Source: Chloroflexota bacterium
Lineage (GTDB): Bacteria > Chloroflexota > Anaerolineae > B4-G1
Direction: 5' to 3'
Length of the DNA: 32,434 nt
Assembly (NCBI GenBank): GCA_024232355.1
Contig: JAAEPW010000054.1
Span: 1-32,434 of the forward strand
The notes beneath the pieces are model-generated. The model did no database searches. It saw only the letters and a program-made list of their open reading frames with translations, and had not been told where the DNA came from. Below, piece by piece: positions 6,666-15,015 of the stretch. Both the position numbers and the translations under genes were made by a program. Within the stretch, counting starts at the first letter, position 1, and each line of letters starts with the position of its first letter.

Positions 6666-7472
6666 ATGACCAAACAATCAATCATTCACGTGTGCGGCCT
6701 TGTGACGCTGCTCACAGTCTTGCTAACATCCTGCGGCCCAGCCGATCCGACGCGCATCTCCACAGGAGAGTATGCGCGAGTGGCCTTTGTCGTGGACGGC
6801 GATACGGTCGAACTGACCGATGGGCGGCGAGTACGCTACATTGGCGTTAACACACCCGAAACTGGACAACCCTATGCCGCTAATGCCAAATCCCTGAACG
6901 AGGCGTTGGTCACGGGGCAAGAGGTGTGGTTAGAGATCGATACCCAGGAAAGCGACGTGCATGGCCGCTTGCTGGCATACATCTGGATTGGCGATGTGTT
7001 CGTGAACCTGGAATTGGTGCGCCAGGGATACGCGAACGCTTACACGGTGCCACCCAACGTGCGTCACACAGATGCTTTTGCGCTGGCAGAGCAAGCGGCG
7101 CGAGATGCGGCACTCGGTATGTGGACGTTGGCAGATGCGCCGGTGCGTATCACAACCTTGCAGTACGATGGCCCCGGCAGCGATCGAATCGCACCGAACG
7201 GTGAGTGGGTCGAACTGACCAACGTAGGAAATACGCCTGTGGATATGAGTGGGTACACGTTACAAGACACCGGGCTGCATCGATACACCTTTGGACCAGT
7301 CGTACTGTCGCCCGGCGCGACGGTGCGCGTCTATAGCGGGCGCGGCACTGATACGACAACCGAACTCTACTGGGGACTGGCAAACGAGGAGATATGGTAT
7401 AGCACTGGCAATACTGCCTACCTGCGTGACGCCACAGGAACGTTCATAGATCAGGCATCCTGCACTCCTTGA
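6666..7472 (+). CDS. Secreted SNase-like thermonuclease with lamin-tail domain (lipoprotein)
   Basis: This 268-residue protein has a lipoprotein signal peptide (LLTVLLTSC, Cys23). A staphylococcal-nuclease domain spans about 36-140: VDGDTVELTDGR, YIGVNTPETG and HGRLLAYIW. R57, E65 and R101 match the catalytic Arg35, Glu43 and Arg87 of SNase. The C-terminal part (about 145-268: NGEWVELTNVGNTPVDMSGY..., then a Y/G-rich end) is a lamin-tail (LTD) domain, a pairing seen in secreted bacterial nucleases. It should degrade extracellular DNA or RNA while anchored to the envelope. The ATG at 6666 follows GAGAGG and starts the signal peptide; the open frame before it lies in the repeat and is not coding. 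The stop codon overlaps the rnpB -35 box. Confidence 0.88.
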   Translation: MTKQSIIHVCGLVTLLTVLLTSCGPADPTRISTGEYARVAFVVDGDTVELTDGRRVRYIGVNTPETGQPYAANAKSLNEALVTGQEVWLEIDTQESDVHGRLLAYIWIGDVFVNLELVRQGYANAYTVPPNVRHTDAFALAEQAARDAALGMWTLADAPVRITTLQYDGPGSDRIAPNGEWVELTNVGNTPVDMSGYTLQDTGLHRYTFGPVVLSPGATVRVYSGRGTDTTTELYWGLANEEIWYSTGNTAYLRDATGTFIDQASCTP

Positions 7473-7496
7473 CAGTCACCAGCAGTATGCTATTAT
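7469..7496 (+). promoter_or_regulatory. Promoter of the RNase P RNA gene
   Basis: TTGACA (7469-7474), a 16-nt spacer and TATTAT (7491-7496) place the start of transcription near 7504, just before the RNA's P1 stem. The nuclease stop codon TGA is inside the -35 hexamer. Confidence 0.8.
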
Positions 7497-7507
7497 AAAA
7501 TCGGCAT

Positions 7508-7911
7508 CCAAGTCGGCCAGGCGATCGCATCCCAGTATGGGGTGAGGAAAGTCCGGGCTCCACAGGGCACAGTGCTGGATAACGTCCAGGCGGGAGCATA
7601 TCTGTCTGATGCACCGCATCAAGCAGACGCGTTACCCGGCGGAAAAGGGCCACAGAAAAGCAGACCGCCAGGTTGGTTCGCCGACCTGGTAAGGGTGAAA
7701 AGGTGGTGTAAGAGACCACCGGCGCTCGTGGCGACACGGGCGGCCAGGTAACCCCCACTGGGAGCAAGGCCAAGCAGGAGCAAGGGACGGCCCGTCCCGT
7801 TCGAGCTTCGGGTAGGCCGCTAGAGGCGGCGGGCAACCGCCGTCCCAGATAGATGATCGCCGCCCCGGTCCATGATCGGGGAGACAGGACCCGGCTTATC
7901 GGCTGGCTTGG
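7508..7911 (+). ncRNA. rnpB: RNase P RNA, type A
   Basis: This is the catalytic RNA of ribonuclease P, which matures tRNA 5' ends. The conserved blocks appear in order: GAGGAAAGTCCGGGCTCC near 7540 (CR I region), an ACAGAAA segment near 7650, GGTAAGGGTGAAAAGGTG near 7690, GAGCAAGGCCAAG near 7762, AGATAGATGATCGCC near 7850 and ACAGGACCCGGCTTATCGG near 7885 (CR V). The ends pair as P1 (CCAAG at 7508-7512 with CTTGG at 7907-7911). The length of about 404 nt fits a type A molecule. The ends are estimated from P1 pairing. Confidence 0.95.
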
Positions 7912-7953
7912 GTGCCAATTGGGGTTTTCGTTCAAAATGGCTGGTAAAACCGC

Positions 7954-8718
7954 CTACTCTGTGATGATGAACTGGGCGATGCCCTGCAACCGCTGCTCGA
8001 TGAAAACCTGCATCTCGTATCTGCCTGCCTCGTACCCCCCTGGCGGCTTGTAGTAGAGATAGGTTCCTCCATCTGCTCCCCATTCCCACAACTGTGTGGT
8101 ACTATCCAGCAACTCTCTCTCACGGTAGATGACAAAGGTCCAGGCCACACCGTTGGCCATACCATCGTAGGCGATGAATAGATACACGCGGTGATCGCCA
8201 GGAGGGAACTCGTCGCCTGGGTCCACAGGGCTACCAGCTTGATCCCGCTCGGCGGCCAGGGTAACGATGGTGATATGTGCATCCGCTCCGGCTGGCACAG
8301 CAGCGGGCAGGGGCGTCAATGCTAATTCGGGCGGTGGAACAGCAGAGGTTGGTGTGGGAATAAAAGGCGCGGTCGCCGTGGGGCGGCGCGTGGGTGTGGT
8401 AGTGGGCGTGCGCGTGGGGCGCAATGTGGGCTTGATAATCGATGTCGCGATAGGAGAAGGAGGGACATCCTCGGGCGTTGACTCTTGAGAGAAAGGCCAG
8501 ATCATCGCTAGACGCGGCGGCACGACCAACAAGTCGATGCCCAAAATCAGCAACACCAGAACAATCAACATCCAACGTTTGGCTTGCTTGAGGGCATCGG
8601 CTCGCATCGCATAATATGGTGCCTGCCGTGACTTGACGAGTTGTAAGATAACCGCCGCCGTCGGGATAAGGGCAGCGAGCAATATTGCGTGAGCGATCCA
8701 GCGTAACCAGATCAACAT
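7954..8718 (-). CDS. Two-TM membrane protein with Pro/Thr linker and extracytoplasmic domain
   Basis: This is a protein of 254 residues. Two hydrophobic helices (about 7-27 and 49-67) are joined by a basic loop with SRQAPYYAMRADALKQAKR. A long Pro/Thr/Arg-rich linker with repeated PTRTPT-type units spans about 80-130. The C-terminal domain of about 115 residues ends YEAGRYEMQVFIEQRLQG. Such linkers are common in Chloroflexota surface proteins. I do not recognise the terminal domain; its short strands around VYLFIAYDGMANGVAWTFVIYR suggest a beta-sandwich. The start has GAGGAAGGA upstream. Convergent with rnpB. Function unknown. Confidence 0.75.
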   Translation of the reverse strand: MLIWLRWIAHAILLAALIPTAAVILQLVKSRQAPYYAMRADALKQAKRWMLIVLVLLILGIDLLVVPPRLAMIWPFSQESTPEDVPPSPIATSIIKPTLRPTRTPTTTPTRRPTATAPFIPTPTSAVPPPELALTPLPAAVPAGADAHITIVTLAAERDQAGSPVDPGDEFPPGDHRVYLFIAYDGMANGVAWTFVIYRERELLDSTTQLWEWGADGGTYLYYKPPGGYEAGRYEMQVFIEQRLQGIAQFIITE

Positions 8719-8788
8719 GAAAGGAATCCTTCCTCGTGATTAACGGTTAGCATCATACAGTTAGATGCTGGCTTCAAAGTCTTGAACA

Positions 8789-9481
8789 TCACTCCGTGGA
8801 TAAAGAGACCACAGGTTGAGGCCTCCACCGGCGATATCTCCACAGTGCACGCACGGTGGGCAGTCCGTCTAGTGGTGAAAGTTTCTTGTTCTCGTAGCGG
8901 GCTGTGTAACTGATCGGCAGCTCGCAAATCGCGTGCCCTGCTCGCAGCAACTTGGACGTGATCTCGGCCTCCAGATCAAAGCCACGACACTCTAAATCGA
9001 GGCTCTGTGCAATTTCGCTCCGCATCATTTTGTAGCACGTTTCCATATCTTTTAGGTTCTGACCATACATCAGGTTGGTGACCCAGGTGACAAATCCGTT
9101 TCCCCACCGCATGAGCCACTTTTGACTTGTCAAAGAGCGCACGCCATAAACCACGTCGGCTTGACCTTTACTGATGGGGACGATGAGTCGAACCAAGTCA
9201 TGGGGGTCGTATTCGAGATCGGCATCCTGAATGACAATCACATCGCCAGTAACAGCTTCAAGTCCGGTCCTGACAGCAGCGCCTTTCCCCTGATTACTTG
9301 GATGGTGGATGACCTTGACACGTGAGGATGCCAATTTATCCACGATCTCGGATGTACCATCAAAAGAGCCATCGTCCACCAGCACGATCTCTTGGTCGAG
9401 TGGCACAGTCAGCACACGTTCCACGATTTCGGCAATCGTTTGGACTTCATTATGGGCGGGCATTAGGATTGAGAGCTTCAC
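8789..9481 (-). CDS. Family 2 glycosyltransferase, dolichol-phosphate mannosyltransferase-like
   Basis: The protein has about 230 residues and a GT-A fold: VKLSILMPAHNEVQTI at the N-terminus, LVDDGSFDGTSEI, HHPSNQGKGAAVRTGL and the metal/nucleotide motif VIQDADLEYDP. It resembles bacterial polyprenyl-phosphate sugar synthases and probably moves a sugar from a nucleotide donor to an undecaprenyl carrier for surface glycans. I prefer GTG 9481: GGAGG lies 4 nt before it and the family start VKLSILMP follows. ATG or GTG at 9508-9511 is possible. It begins just after uvrC in the same transcript and is functionally tied to the GtrA and O-antigen ligase genes beyond uvrC. Confidence 0.9.
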   Translation of the reverse strand: MKLSILMPAHNEVQTIAEIVERVLTVPLDQEIVLVDDGSFDGTSEIVDKLASSRVKVIHHPSNQGKGAAVRTGLEAVTGDVIVIQDADLEYDPHDLVRLIVPISKGQADVVYGVRSLTSQKWLMRWGNGFVTWVTNLMYGQNLKDMETCYKMMRSEIAQSLDLECRGFDLEAEITSKLLRAGHAICELPISYTARYENKKLSPLDGLPTVRALWRYRRWRPQPVVSLSTE

Positions 9482-9511
9482 AAAACCTCCAGGATCATAA
9501 TTGCTCATCAC

Positions 9512-11374
9512 CTATAGATGTTCTTTGACGGCCAAGGCCACGGTGCGCGGAATTCCGGGAACAGCGGCCAATTGTTCGACGCTGGCCATCCGGATCGCAT
9601 CGAGAGAGCCAAACGCTTTAAGCAGCGTCTTGCGTCGCGACGGTCCCACGCCGGGGATGCTATCCAATTGCGACGCGACCCCTGCCTTGCGCCGCCGTGT
9701 GCGGTGGTGCGTGATGGCAAAGCGGTGTGCCTCGTCTCGTACGCGCTGCACGAGAAAAAGCCCCTGAGAGCGGCGAGGGAGCAAAATGGACCTGGCTCGC
9801 CCCGGTATGAATAATTCCTCCCGCTGCTTGGCCAGGCCCGCCACCGGCACCTTGTCGGACAGATCAAACTCGTTCAACACCTCAACTATTACACTCAACT
9901 GCCCCTTGCCGCCATCCACGATGATCAGGTCGGGCAGCTTGGCCCACCCCTTGACGTCCCGGCTGCTACCCCCTCCGGGAGTGGAATCCGACGTCGCCAT
10001 CTGCCAGCGGCGGAAACGGCGCTGCAAGACCTCGCGCATACTGGCGTAATCATCCTGGCCCTGCACGCTGCGTATGACAAAGCGCCGGTATGCGGATTTG
10101 CGCGGCACGGCGTGTACAAAAACGACCATACTGCCGACAACCTCCGTGCCCTGCGTTGTCGAGATGTCGTAGCATTCAATACGCACGGGAGGTGTATCAA
10201 GTTTCAGCGCTTTCTGAAGCTCGGTGAGCGCCTGCTCGTGCTTGTGGGCATCGGCCTGCCATTGGGTACGCAGGGCGGCCAGTGTCTCGGTGGCATTTTC
10301 GGCCGCCATCGCCACTAATTCGCGCTTTTTGCCCCGACGAGGGACGTGCAGCGTCACTTTGGCCCCGCGCTTTCTTTTCAACCACTGCTCAATGATCAGC
10401 GCTTCCTCGATCCGCTCCGGCAGCAGCACTTCGGGCGGGACGTACGCGGCTTCCTCGTAGAACTGCTTGAGGAAAGCGGCCATCACCTCCCGTTCATCCT
10501 CGTCTTGGGCTCCCTCCATCACAAAATACTCCCGCCCCAAGAGCTTGCCCCCGCGAATAAAAAAGACCTGCACGCAAGCGTCGTTCTCTTTGCGAGCAAA
10601 GGCGACTACGTCCTGATCGGCACCGGCTGACGAAACGATCTTTTGCCGCTCGACGACGGATTGCACAGCTTGCAATTGATCACGCAGAGAAGCGGCCAGT
10701 TCAAAGTCCAGTTTGTCGGACGCTGTCTGCATCCGTGTCTCCAAATCAACGATCACTTCTTCGCTGCGCCCTTCGAGAAAACGGGCCAAGCGCTTGATCA
10801 TCGCCCGGTATTCTTCCTGCGTCACCGCGCCGATGCATGGCCCCAGGCAGAGTTTGATGTCGTAATATAGACAGGCACGCTCATCCTCGCCGCTGATCTC
10901 CCGGTTGCAGGTCAGGTGTGGAAACGACTTGCGCAGTAGATCGAGCGTCTGATGAACCGCGGATGAAGACGTAAAAGGGCCAAAGTAACGATTGCCGTCT
11001 TGCTCCATCCGTCGAGTGATGCGCACCTTGGGAAACGGATCGGCCCACGTGATTTGAATGTACGGATAGCGTTTGTCATCTTTGAGGCGCACGTTGTATC
11101 GGGGGCGATGTTGCTTGATCAGATTCGCCTCTAGGATCAGCGCCTCAAGTTCCGAGTCGGTGACGATAAATTCCAGGTCAGTAATATCGGACGCGATGGC
11201 GCGCACCTTGGGCTCCTCCCAAGACGAGGGCTGGAAATAGGTGCGAACTCGGCTGCGCAGGTCTATCGCCTTGCCCACATAGATGACGGTGCCATCTACG
11301 TCGCGCATCAAGTAGACGCCCGGTTTGCGGGGCAGTGTGTCTACTTGGTTCCGAATGTGCTCAGAGACTTTCAC
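9512..11374 (-). CDS. uvrC: Excinuclease ABC subunit C
   Basis: This 620-residue protein has the full UvrC domain order. A GIY-YIG nuclease domain lies at about 15-95 (KPGVYLMRDVDGTVIYVGKA), followed by a Cys-containing linker (CNREISGEDERACLYYDIKL). A UVR motif comes near 205-240 and the RNase-H-like endonuclease follows (RIECYDISTTQGTEVVGSMV, IVDGGKGQLS). Tandem helix-hairpin-helix motifs close it (SIPGVGPSRRKTLLKAF, VPGIPRTVALAV). It makes both incisions in nucleotide excision repair with UvrAB. It lies within a glycan-synthesis gene run, 6 nt after gtrA. Confidence 0.97.
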   Translation of the reverse strand: MKVSEHIRNQVDTLPRKPGVYLMRDVDGTVIYVGKAIDLRSRVRTYFQPSSWEEPKVRAIASDITDLEFIVTDSELEALILEANLIKQHRPRYNVRLKDDKRYPYIQITWADPFPKVRITRRMEQDGNRYFGPFTSSSAVHQTLDLLRKSFPHLTCNREISGEDERACLYYDIKLCLGPCIGAVTQEEYRAMIKRLARFLEGRSEEVIVDLETRMQTASDKLDFELAASLRDQLQAVQSVVERQKIVSSAGADQDVVAFARKENDACVQVFFIRGGKLLGREYFVMEGAQDEDEREVMAAFLKQFYEEAAYVPPEVLLPERIEEALIIEQWLKRKRGAKVTLHVPRRGKKRELVAMAAENATETLAALRTQWQADAHKHEQALTELQKALKLDTPPVRIECYDISTTQGTEVVGSMVVFVHAVPRKSAYRRFVIRSVQGQDDYASMREVLQRRFRRWQMATSDSTPGGGSSRDVKGWAKLPDLIIVDGGKGQLSVIVEVLNEFDLSDKVPVAGLAKQREELFIPGRARSILLPRRSQGLFLVQRVRDEAHRFAITHHRTRRRKAGVASQLDSIPGVGPSRRKTLLKAFGSLDAIRMASVEQLAAVPGIPRTVALAVKEHL

Positions 11375-11380
11375 TTGCCA

Positions 11381-11854
11381 TCAATCCGCGTCTGAATAAG
11401 TCCACATCCGATTAATAAAGAAATTCCAGAACATTGCAAGACCTACAGCGAGGGCCCAGGCAACATAATATCCCAAGTTGGTAGCGGTTTCCGACTCGAT
11501 AGAAAGGACACGTTCAACCAGTTGTCCAAAGGGCACTTTTGTAAAAGCAATGGTAGGCACTCGAATGATGACGGCCAGAATGTTGATGAAAAAGAACTGA
11601 ACGAATTGCTTCAAGATAGGTTTGGAACGCGAGTCGGGATAGGTCCAGTATCGGTTCCAGATAAAGTTACTCACAATAGCCGTCGCCAGTGCGATAACAC
11701 TGGCAACTTCGGGTGAGAGACCAAATACCTTCATCATTGTGCGGTAGACTCCAAAGTCGACCACCGCGCCGATGAGACCGACGACGGAGAACTTGAAAAA
11801 GCGAATTAATTCTTTTTGGTTGGTACGAGCAAACGTAGTAAATTTAGCGATCAT
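11381..11854 (-). CDS. GtrA-like membrane protein
   Basis: This 157-residue protein has four predicted membrane helices, beginning FFKFSVVGLIGAVVDFGVYR and ending VGLAMFWNFFINRMWTYSD, with the typical NFIWNRYWTYPDS between helices. GtrA-family proteins help flip polyprenyl-linked sugars or modify cell-surface polysaccharide, usually with a GT2 enzyme, which is present at 8789-9481. It starts 3 nt after the stop of the O-antigen ligase-like gene. Confidence 0.9.
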   Translation of the reverse strand: MIAKFTTFARTNQKELIRFFKFSVVGLIGAVVDFGVYRTMMKVFGLSPEVASVIALATAIVSNFIWNRYWTYPDSRSKPILKQFVQFFFINILAVIIRVPTIAFTKVPFGQLVERVLSIESETATNLGYYVAWALAVGLAMFWNFFINRMWTYSDAD

Positions 11855-11857
11855 ATT

Positions 11858-13366
11858 CTATCCGTTATTGTCTTCGCACCGTCTGCGGTTCGCACTGTCT
11901 GCGGTTCGCATTCTCTGAACGATAAAGGCCAGGATGCCCAGCCAAACGCCGACGTGCAGATGAACATTGTTGACGTAGAGATTATCAAATAAATGGTGGA
12001 CGCTGAGATGCGTCCAGGTGCCCAAAAGGCCAATGGCGATCCCGCGCAAGAGCCCCTCGGCACGGCGTGTGACCTGCCAGGTCTGCCAAAAGACCGCAGC
12101 CCACAGAAACACGTAGGCGGCCAGGCCAAAAAGGCCGGTCTCGGCTGCCATGTTCAAGTAATAATTGTGCGCGTGGCCCAACGCGATGGGCCAATTGATG
12201 AGCGCAAAGCGAGCATAGGCTGGTTCGTAACAGCCAATGCCGACACCAGTCCACAGATCGTGACGCAGCATCTCTAACGCCGCCTGCCAGTGGGCCATCC
12301 GTTCGATGACGGCGTAATTGGCGTCGTTGATGCCCACCCCACGCACGTCTTCAAAGCTCACATACTGCGCAAAATCGGTCAGACGCGCCATGATGGAGGT
12401 GGGCAGCAGGCCGGTCGTGTACAGGCCCAAGCCGCCAACGATCAGCACGGCGACCAGCAATATCCCCCAATGCGTCTTGCGCGGCAGCGCGATGGCCATC
12501 ACCAACGCCGCTGCCCCAAAGCCCATCCACGCGCCCCGGCTCCAGGACATTGCCAGGGCCGCTGCCAGGGCAACGACGGTGATGAGCAAAGCAATATGAT
12601 AAGGTGACGCCGCTTCTCTTATATTAACAAGCTGACGTTTCCCCTTGTCCCAGAGAGTGTCGAATGCTCCAATTGTCACGCCAACCGCCAGCACCAAGGT
12701 CATCCCGATGTATCCCGCATAAGGATTCGGCTGTTCAAAGGTACCATACGCGCGGTAAAAGTCGCCGCCGAGGATGCCAAAGTGATCCGGGCCATCGCCG
12801 CGCAGCCCAAACTGCCAGATACCTACACCGGCTTGGAACAGTCCGGTCACGAGCAACGCGCCCAGCAGCCAGGGTAGACGTTGGCGCGTCAGCGTTTGGC
12901 TGACAAAAAGAAAGAGCAGCAGAATCTGTACCCATTTGATCAGTTCAGGCACGCCGTAAACGGGCAGTTCGACCGCATCCCACAGAGACAACAACGCCGC
13001 GCCGCAAAAGATCGCCAACGGCAAGAGCAACGGTGGATGCGGGATGACCAAATTTCGGCGAGCCAGCCCCCGCGCCAGCCAAACCGCCAACGTCAGTGCG
13101 ACGAAAACCTGCGCGATCTGGGCGGGTATTTGCGGCACCTCGGCGCTCAGGTATGCGCGCAACGGCCCGAGAAAGAGCGCGGCGGTCAATCCCGCCAGAG
13201 GCTCGATCACCGTCGCCACACCAACGACGACTAGCACGACAAAGAGCACGCCCCCCAAGGGTGTGAGCTGAACCAGCATCAAGCCAGCGAAAAGGGCCGC
13301 CATCAGCCCCATAAGCGTGACCAGCGGGCCGTTCCAGGCCAGCGCACGGTTCAGTACTCTACCCAT
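11858..13366 (-). CDS. O-antigen ligase/polymerase-like (Wzy_C) membrane protein
   Basis: This 502-residue polytopic protein has about 12 hydrophobic segments. The Wzy_C signature is visible as ALAMSWSRGAWMGFGAAALV and, later, ALGHAHNYYLNMAAETGLFG, the HxHNxxL/ExG motif of O-antigen ligases and polymerases. These enzymes join lipid-linked glycans on the outer face of the cytoplasmic membrane. The start overlaps the Nudix gene by 16 nt and the end is 3 nt from gtrA, so it belongs to one transcript with them. Which glycan it handles cannot be told; the upstream UDP-xylose synthase suggests a pentose-containing polymer. Confidence 0.9.
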   Translation of the reverse strand: MGRVLNRALAWNGPLVTLMGLMAALFAGLMLVQLTPLGGVLFVVLVVVGVATVIEPLAGLTAALFLGPLRAYLSAEVPQIPAQIAQVFVALTLAVWLARGLARRNLVIPHPPLLLPLAIFCGAALLSLWDAVELPVYGVPELIKWVQILLLFLFVSQTLTRQRLPWLLGALLVTGLFQAGVGIWQFGLRGDGPDHFGILGGDFYRAYGTFEQPNPYAGYIGMTLVLAVGVTIGAFDTLWDKGKRQLVNIREAASPYHIALLITVVALAAALAMSWSRGAWMGFGAAALVMAIALPRKTHWGILLVAVLIVGGLGLYTTGLLPTSIMARLTDFAQYVSFEDVRGVGINDANYAVIERMAHWQAALEMLRHDLWTGVGIGCYEPAYARFALINWPIALGHAHNYYLNMAAETGLFGLAAYVFLWAAVFWQTWQVTRRAEGLLRGIAIGLLGTWTHLSVHHLFDNLYVNNVHLHVGVWLGILAFIVQRMRTADSANRRRCEDNNG

Positions 13367-13818
13367 TCCACCAATTCCAGATGATCATCATACACAAACT
13401 TGGCCTGAAAGCATCCATCATCCATCGTCAGGACTCGTGGAGCAAAGACGGCATCAGCCTGTGGGGTGGGCAAAGTGGTGAAATACTCTTCTATAGAAAC
13501 CCAAGCCAAACTGCCCTCTCGCAGGTCAGCCTGTAACGTGCCTTGAAAACGGCTGGTCACAAAGATAAACTGGAGCCACTGCCAATCTGGAGACGAAGAA
13601 ACCTGCGTGCAAAGGCCGCGCAATCGGATGTCCTGAACCTCCAGGCCGGTTTCTTCCAGCATCTCGCGCCGGGCGGTGTCATGAGGTGACTCTGTCAATT
13701 CGATCTTGCCGCCAGGCGCGGTCCACAGCCCCAAGTTGGGCTCTTTATGACGGTGCATCAGCAGCACCTTTTCATCGCAGAGAGCGTACACCAATACGGC
13801 GGGAATGTATCCCGTCAT
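13351..13818 (-). CDS. Nudix hydrolase
   Basis: This 155-residue protein has a complete Nudix box, [17 protein letters not shown] followed by MLEETGL, at about residues 36-58. The conserved glutamates bind Mg2+. The N-terminus [20 protein letters not shown] resembles MutT/NUDT-type nucleotide-diphosphate hydrolases; the substrate is unknown (oxidised nucleotide or nucleotide sugar). ATG 13818 overlaps the stop of the UDP-xylose synthase gene (ATGA), so translation is coupled. The extension to 13893 runs into that gene and was discarded. Confidence 0.9.
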   Translation of the reverse strand: MTGYIPAVLVYALCDEKVLLMHRHKEPNLGLWTAPGGKIELTESPHDTARREMLEETGLEVQDIRLRGLCTQVSSSPDWQWLQFIFVTSRFQGTLQADLREGSLAWVSIEEYFTTLPTPQADAVFAPRVLTMDDGCFQAKFVYDDHLELVEWVEY

Positions 13819-14765
13819 GCCAGCCCCAGCTTCTCCCGAAAATATGTGATTGTCTGCGCCAGCCCTTCTTCTAGGGGGACCACAGGTTCCCACTCCAGTA
13901 CACGCCGTGCCTTGGTGATGTCGGGGCAGCGTACCTTGGGGTCATCCTTAGTCCGTTCGTCGGTAGGCGTGACAAACTCTATCGGCACATCGCAGCCCGA
14001 CACTTTTATCACCAGATGAGCAAAATCAATAATGCTCTTTTCGTCTGGATTGCCCATATTGACTGGAGTGGCCTCATCGGAATGGAGCAGACGCACCATG
14101 CCATCCACCATATCCGACACGTAACAAAAACCGCGCGTACGAGAGCCATCATCGTAGACGGTGAGCGGCTCACTGCGCAACGCCTGGCAGACGAAATTTG
14201 GCACCACGCGCCCGTCGTCCGCCCGCATCCGAGGGCCATAGGTGTTGAATATCCTGACAATGTGCGTATCCACGCCGTGGTACTTGTGATAAGCCATCAC
14301 CAGCGCCTCGGCAAAGCGCTTGCTCTCGTCGTAGACGCCGCGTGGGCCAACGGGGTTGACGTTTCCCCAGTAATCCTCGTGCTGCGGGTGTACCAACGGA
14401 TCGCCATAGACCTCAGACGTAGAGGCCAGCAGGAAACGCGCTTTCTTTTCCATCGCCAGGCCCAGCGCCTTGTGCGTGCCCAGCGCGCCCACTTTGAGGG
14501 TCTGGATAGGCAGATTCAGATAATCTACCGGGCTGGGCAAGCTGGCCAGGTGAAACACCGCGTCGAGGGGACCTTCGACAAAGATATAGTGGGTCACGTC
14601 GTGCCGGATAAAGTGAAAGCGCTCGCGCCCGGCTAGGTGTGCAATGTTGTCCACACTGCCAGTGCTGAGATTGTCCATTGCAATGACCTCGTGGCCATCG
14701 GCCAGCAACTTGTCGCAAAGATGAGAACCGATGAAACCGGCTCCTCCGGTGATGAGAATACGCAT
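13815..14765 (-). CDS. UDP-glucuronate decarboxylase (UDP-xylose synthase)
   Basis: This 316-residue short-chain dehydrogenase/reductase has an N-terminal NAD-binding [11 protein letters not shown] (6-16), the TSEVYGDP strand, the catalytic YDESK, and the [18 protein letters not shown] segment characteristic of UXS enzymes. It converts UDP-glucuronate to UDP-xylose with tightly bound NAD, supplying the cluster's glycan synthesis. ATG 14765 has AAGGAGGAACGA directly upstream. The open frame that continues to 15098 crosses promoter sequence and was rejected. It is the first gene of the minus-strand polysaccharide/uvrC transcript. Confidence 0.93.
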   Translation of the reverse strand: MRILITGGAGFIGSHLCDKLLADGHEVIAMDNLSTGSVDNIAHLAGRERFHFIRHDVTHYIFVEGPLDAVFHLASLPSPVDYLNLPIQTLKVGALGTHKALGLAMEKKARFLLASTSEVYGDPLVHPQHEDYWGNVNPVGPRGVYDESKRFAEALVMAYHKYHGVDTHIVRIFNTYGPRMRADDGRVVPNFVCQALRSEPLTVYDDGSRTRGFCYVSDMVDGMVRLLHSDEATPVNMGNPDEKSIIDFAHLVIKVSGCDVPIEFVTPTDERTKDDPKVRCPDITKARRVLEWEPVVPLEEGLAQTITYFREKLGLA

Positions 14766-14804
14766 TCGTTCCTCCTTGACATATTGAGGTTTGGGATCGA
14801 GGGG

Positions 14805-14810
14805 ATTATA
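14805..14810 (-). promoter_or_regulatory. Probable -10 box for the polysaccharide operon
   Basis: TATAAT on the minus strand, 40 bp before the UDP-xylose synthase start. The -35 region is weak. It is divergent from the EF-G promoter about 70 bp away. Confidence 0.5.
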
Positions 14811-14872
14811 CCGCAGGGTGCCGAAATTACCAGTGGACGCCGATTCGGGCGGCTGGTGAACTGGCGATTTTC

Positions 14873-14881
14873 TGGTATAAT
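14873..14881 (+). promoter_or_regulatory. Extended -10 promoter of the EF-G gene
   Basis: TGG-TATAAT on the plus strand forms an extended -10 element with no good -35 box, 135 bp before the EF-G start codon. The resulting leader of about 125 nt has no obvious ORF. Confidence 0.55.
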
Positions 14882-15015
14882 GCGGCACTTGTTTGTGTGA
14901 AATAGGGCGTTCAGCCATCGCACGTCGGTTGAGCGCTTTTTGTGTGGCTGGCAGCCTGTTGGAGAGATGTAGTTTAGCCCCTTGTGGGCGGCTGCTGACA
15001 GAAGGAAAGTGAGAT